Below are positions 6,309-7,224 of a stretch of DNA of 7,224 nt, in pieces; position 1 is the stretch's first letter, and every line of letters begins with the position of its first letter. Below the pieces are notes generated by a model. That model had not been told where the DNA came from and searched no databases. It saw only the letters and a program-made list of their open reading frames with translations. Source of the stretch: Cytophagales bacterium (GTDB lineage: Bacteria; Bacteroidota; Bacteroidia; Cytophagales; 172606-1); the NCBI GenBank assembly GCA_025455595.1, contig JALOMD010000341.1:1-7224 (forward strand), given 5' to 3'. The translations under genes and the position numbers were made by a program.

Positions 6309-6399
6309 CCTGCTCCCGACAGGTCTGCCCACGCCGCGTGCGTGGCAGGCAAGCCAAAAGCCTGCCCCGATTGGTCGGGGGCATGGTCGGGACAGGCAG
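6309..6399. repeat. GC-rich multi-hairpin intergenic element
   Basis: An outer stem (TCCCGAC 6314-6320 with GTCGGGA 6386-6392, extended by CCTG with CAGG across a bulge) encloses two smaller hairpins. One is TGCCCACGC (6326-6334) with GCGTGGCA (6340-6347), one base bulged. The other is CCCCGA (6365-6370), loop TTGG, TCGGGG (6375-6380). The GC content is clearly above that of the flanks. The layout suggests a dispersed structured repeat or a structured RNA leader upstream of the coiled-coil gene; I favour the repeat. Confidence 0.7.
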
Positions 6400-6552
6400 T
6401 TGCGGGATTTTCCGTTTTTGACAAATCCGAGTATGACATTCGTGATTGGAGTGAAGAGGAGTTTGTAAAAACATGGTTCGTGACTTATACTAAAACGGAT
6501 CGAATATTGCGTATCTGGGAATTGACAACGAGTTGAAAACCAATTATTTACT

Positions 6553-6580
6553 CAAGACTAAAGACGCAAGACCCAAGACC
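6553..6580. repeat. four tandem heptamers (CAAGACN)
   Basis: The 28 bases divide exactly into CAAGACT, AAAGACG, CAAGACC and CAAGACC. They lie just past the stop codon of the small lipoprotein gene (8 bp away). A related two-unit stretch in the opposite orientation (GTCTTGG GTCTTTA, 685-698) lies just upstream of the M48 gene start. The role is unknown; such heptamers look like a scattered simple repeat. Confidence 0.7.
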
Positions 6581-6588
6581 TTTTAGCA

Positions 6589-6885
6589 TTACTGGCAATT
6601 GAAACCGCTGAGGCTTTGCCGGGCGGCGTTGATGTCGGCTTGCGGAATAGTGCTGCAGTTGTCGGCCGCACTGATGAAATCATTGGCGGCTTTGAGGGCG
6701 GCTTGGCATTTGGTTCGGTTGGTCGGGTCGGCTGCCCAGGTTTGCACAGCAGCCGTGTATTCCTCGGCGCGGCGGCTGGCGGTTTCGCAGGTGTTCGGGG
6801 TGGCGGCATTCTTCTTGCAACCGACTGAAAGCACAAGCAAGAACGCACCACTGGCAATCAGGCGGAACAATGAGCTGGTTTTCAT
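6589..6885 (-). CDS. small cysteine-containing lipoprotein (98 aa)
   Basis: The ATG at 6885 begins a clear lipoprotein signal (MKTSSLFRLIASGAFLLVLS, then VGC) with Cys23 as the anchor, followed by KKNAATPN. The mature part is only about 75 residues and looks like two or three short helices (TASRRAEEYTAAVQTWA, CQAALKAANDFISAADNC and PQADINAARQSL). Four further cysteines at 33, 60, 77 and 97 could form two disulfides, which fits an oxidising periplasmic or surface location. I do not recognise a named family, though small Cys-containing helical lipoproteins of this kind occur in Bacteroidota. No Shine-Dalgarno sequence precedes it. A candidate promoter lies about 55 bp upstream. A 99-residue frame in another register over the same DNA is rejected because it lacks a signal and has no sensible composition. 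Confidence 0.85.
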   Translation of the reverse strand: MKTSSLFRLIASGAFLLVLSVGCKKNAATPNTCETASRRAEEYTAAVQTWAADPTNRTKCQAALKAANDFISAADNCSTIPQADINAARQSLSGFNCQ

Positions 6886-7195
6886 GGCTATTGAGCGTTT
6901 GGTGATGGGAAAACAGGTTGGGGAACAGTCATTCTTACCACAAACCTATTTTGAAAAAACGCTTCCGTCAATAGAACAAAAGTTAGCCCCTGCGCCTGTT
7001 TACCTAACAGACGCAATGCGTACTAACAGGAATCCGATGACAGAGGAATAAGCGGAGGAAGGAGGGAACCGGGGGCGGTTCAGGTGTTTTGCCTCGGTGT
7101 GGAGTTGGGGCGACTTCAAAGGACACAAGCCTTTTGTCTCTCACGAGCCTGTGCTTCCCTGTCTGAAGTGCCGCGTACAGACCTGCGTGTGACGG
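6886..7195. other. intergenic region, no gene found
   Basis: No frame on either strand looks protein-coding; the frames that cross it begin in neighbouring genes or in the end palindrome. It holds the candidate promoter for the small lipoprotein gene (6941-6971). I see no tRNA or other RNA gene. The rest of the region (about 6975-7195) has no recognisable feature, and the 5' neighbour of the small lipoprotein gene is outside the window. Confidence 0.5.
6941..6971 (-). promoter_or_regulatory. candidate Bacteroidota-type promoter for the 98-aa lipoprotein gene
   Basis: On the minus strand TAGGTTTG (6948-6941) matches the known -7 consensus TAnnTTTG exactly. A TTG (6971-6969) lies 20 nt upstream, close to the usual -33 spacing. 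Transcription would start near 6935, giving a leader of roughly 50 nt before the ATG at 6885. It is supported by pattern and position only. Confidence 0.45.
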
Positions 7196-7224
7196 GCGTT
7201 TTGGGCATTTTTTGCCCAAAACGA
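7196..7224. repeat. 29-bp palindrome, copy 6 (at window end)
   Basis: CGTTTTGGGCA (7197-7207) and TGCCCAAAACG (7213-7223) are perfect 11-bp inverted repeats around TTTTT. This is the cleanest copy in the window. The window ends with it, so whether it is one end of a further two-palindrome composite element cannot be seen. Confidence 0.88.

Larger units (their letters stand above)
6222..6588. other. 367-bp intergenic region dominated by repeats
   Basis: This gap lies between the coiled-coil gene start and the small lipoprotein stop. It contains a run of eight T (6231-6238) near the gene start, a single half-site of the 29-bp palindrome (TGCCCAAAACG, 6273-6283), the multi-hairpin element (6309-6399) and the heptamer repeat (6553-6580). 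Short frames across it start inside repeats and do not resemble proteins. The promoter of the coiled-coil gene should lie at 6222-6308, but I see no exact TAnnTTTG match. Confidence 0.6.

Noticed and set aside
6222..6332. Upstream in-frame start giving a 324-residue form of the coiled-coil protein
   Set aside because: The extra residues are read partly through the multi-hairpin repeat and would bury the secretion signal.
6342..6536. Small plus-strand frame of 64 residues
   Set aside because: It starts inside the multi-hairpin repeat and only its last 40 residues look vaguely protein-like; no start or family support.
7004..7219. Small minus-strand frame of 71 residues
   Set aside because: It begins within the terminal palindrome and has low-complexity Pro/Arg composition typical of a chance frame.

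Overview
The window looks like chromosomal DNA of a member of the Bacteroidota. Four of its six genes encode short-signal lipoproteins with a lipobox cysteine, a fifth encodes a lipobox-bearing M48 metalloprotease, and several belong to families common in that phylum (ZU5-type and lipocalin-like lipoproteins). None of the start codons has a Shine-Dalgarno sequence just upstream (for example ...GCTCCT-ATG, ...CCCAACT-ATG, ...AATAGCC-ATG). One upstream region carries a good match to the Bacteroidota promoter pattern (TTG, about 20 nt, TAnnTTTG). I cannot fix the order or genus from sequence alone.

All supported genes lie on the minus strand, so the window is read from right to left. In transcription order they are: a 98-residue cysteine-containing small lipoprotein (6885-6589); a 287-residue secreted or membrane-anchored coiled-coil protein of unknown function (6221-5358); two tandem paralogous ZU5-domain lipoproteins of 488 and 448 residues (5222-3756 and 3443-2097); a 297-residue lipoprotein with a lipocalin-like C-terminal half (1878-985); and the N-terminal 224 residues of an M48 zinc metalloprotease lipoprotein that runs off the left edge (674-1). 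The gaps between genes are 97 to 367 bp, so these are probably separate or loosely coupled transcription units rather than a tight operon. The products should all sit in the cell envelope (outer-membrane or periplasmic lipoproteins), but nothing here defines a shared pathway.

The intergenic DNA is the most unusual part. It is packed with several unrelated families of palindromic or short repeats: (1) six copies of a 29-bp palindrome with the consensus GCGTTTTGGGCA-N5-TGCCCAAAACGC; (2) two of the gene gaps are closed by a pair of these palindromes separated by exactly 93 bp in both copies, the two 93-bp linkers being about 75% identical; (3) a 91-bp cruciform made of TTTGCG units at 728-818; (4) a 101-bp element with perfect 17-bp inverted ends whose right end touches the stop codon of the coiled-coil gene; (5) a multi-hairpin GC-rich element at 6309-6399; (6) tandem heptamers at 6553-6580.

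The two ZU5 lipoproteins form the second point of interest. Their first 108 residues are identical although the DNA carries roughly ten silent differences, a second block near the middle is almost identical, and the parts between and after these blocks have diverged strongly. The 488-residue copy also carries a perfect 30-bp in-frame tandem duplication. Together with the duplicated intergenic element, this indicates tandem duplication of a unit made of intergenic element plus gene plus leader, followed by mosaic divergence. I see no RNA genes, CRISPR array, transposase gene or complete insertion sequence.
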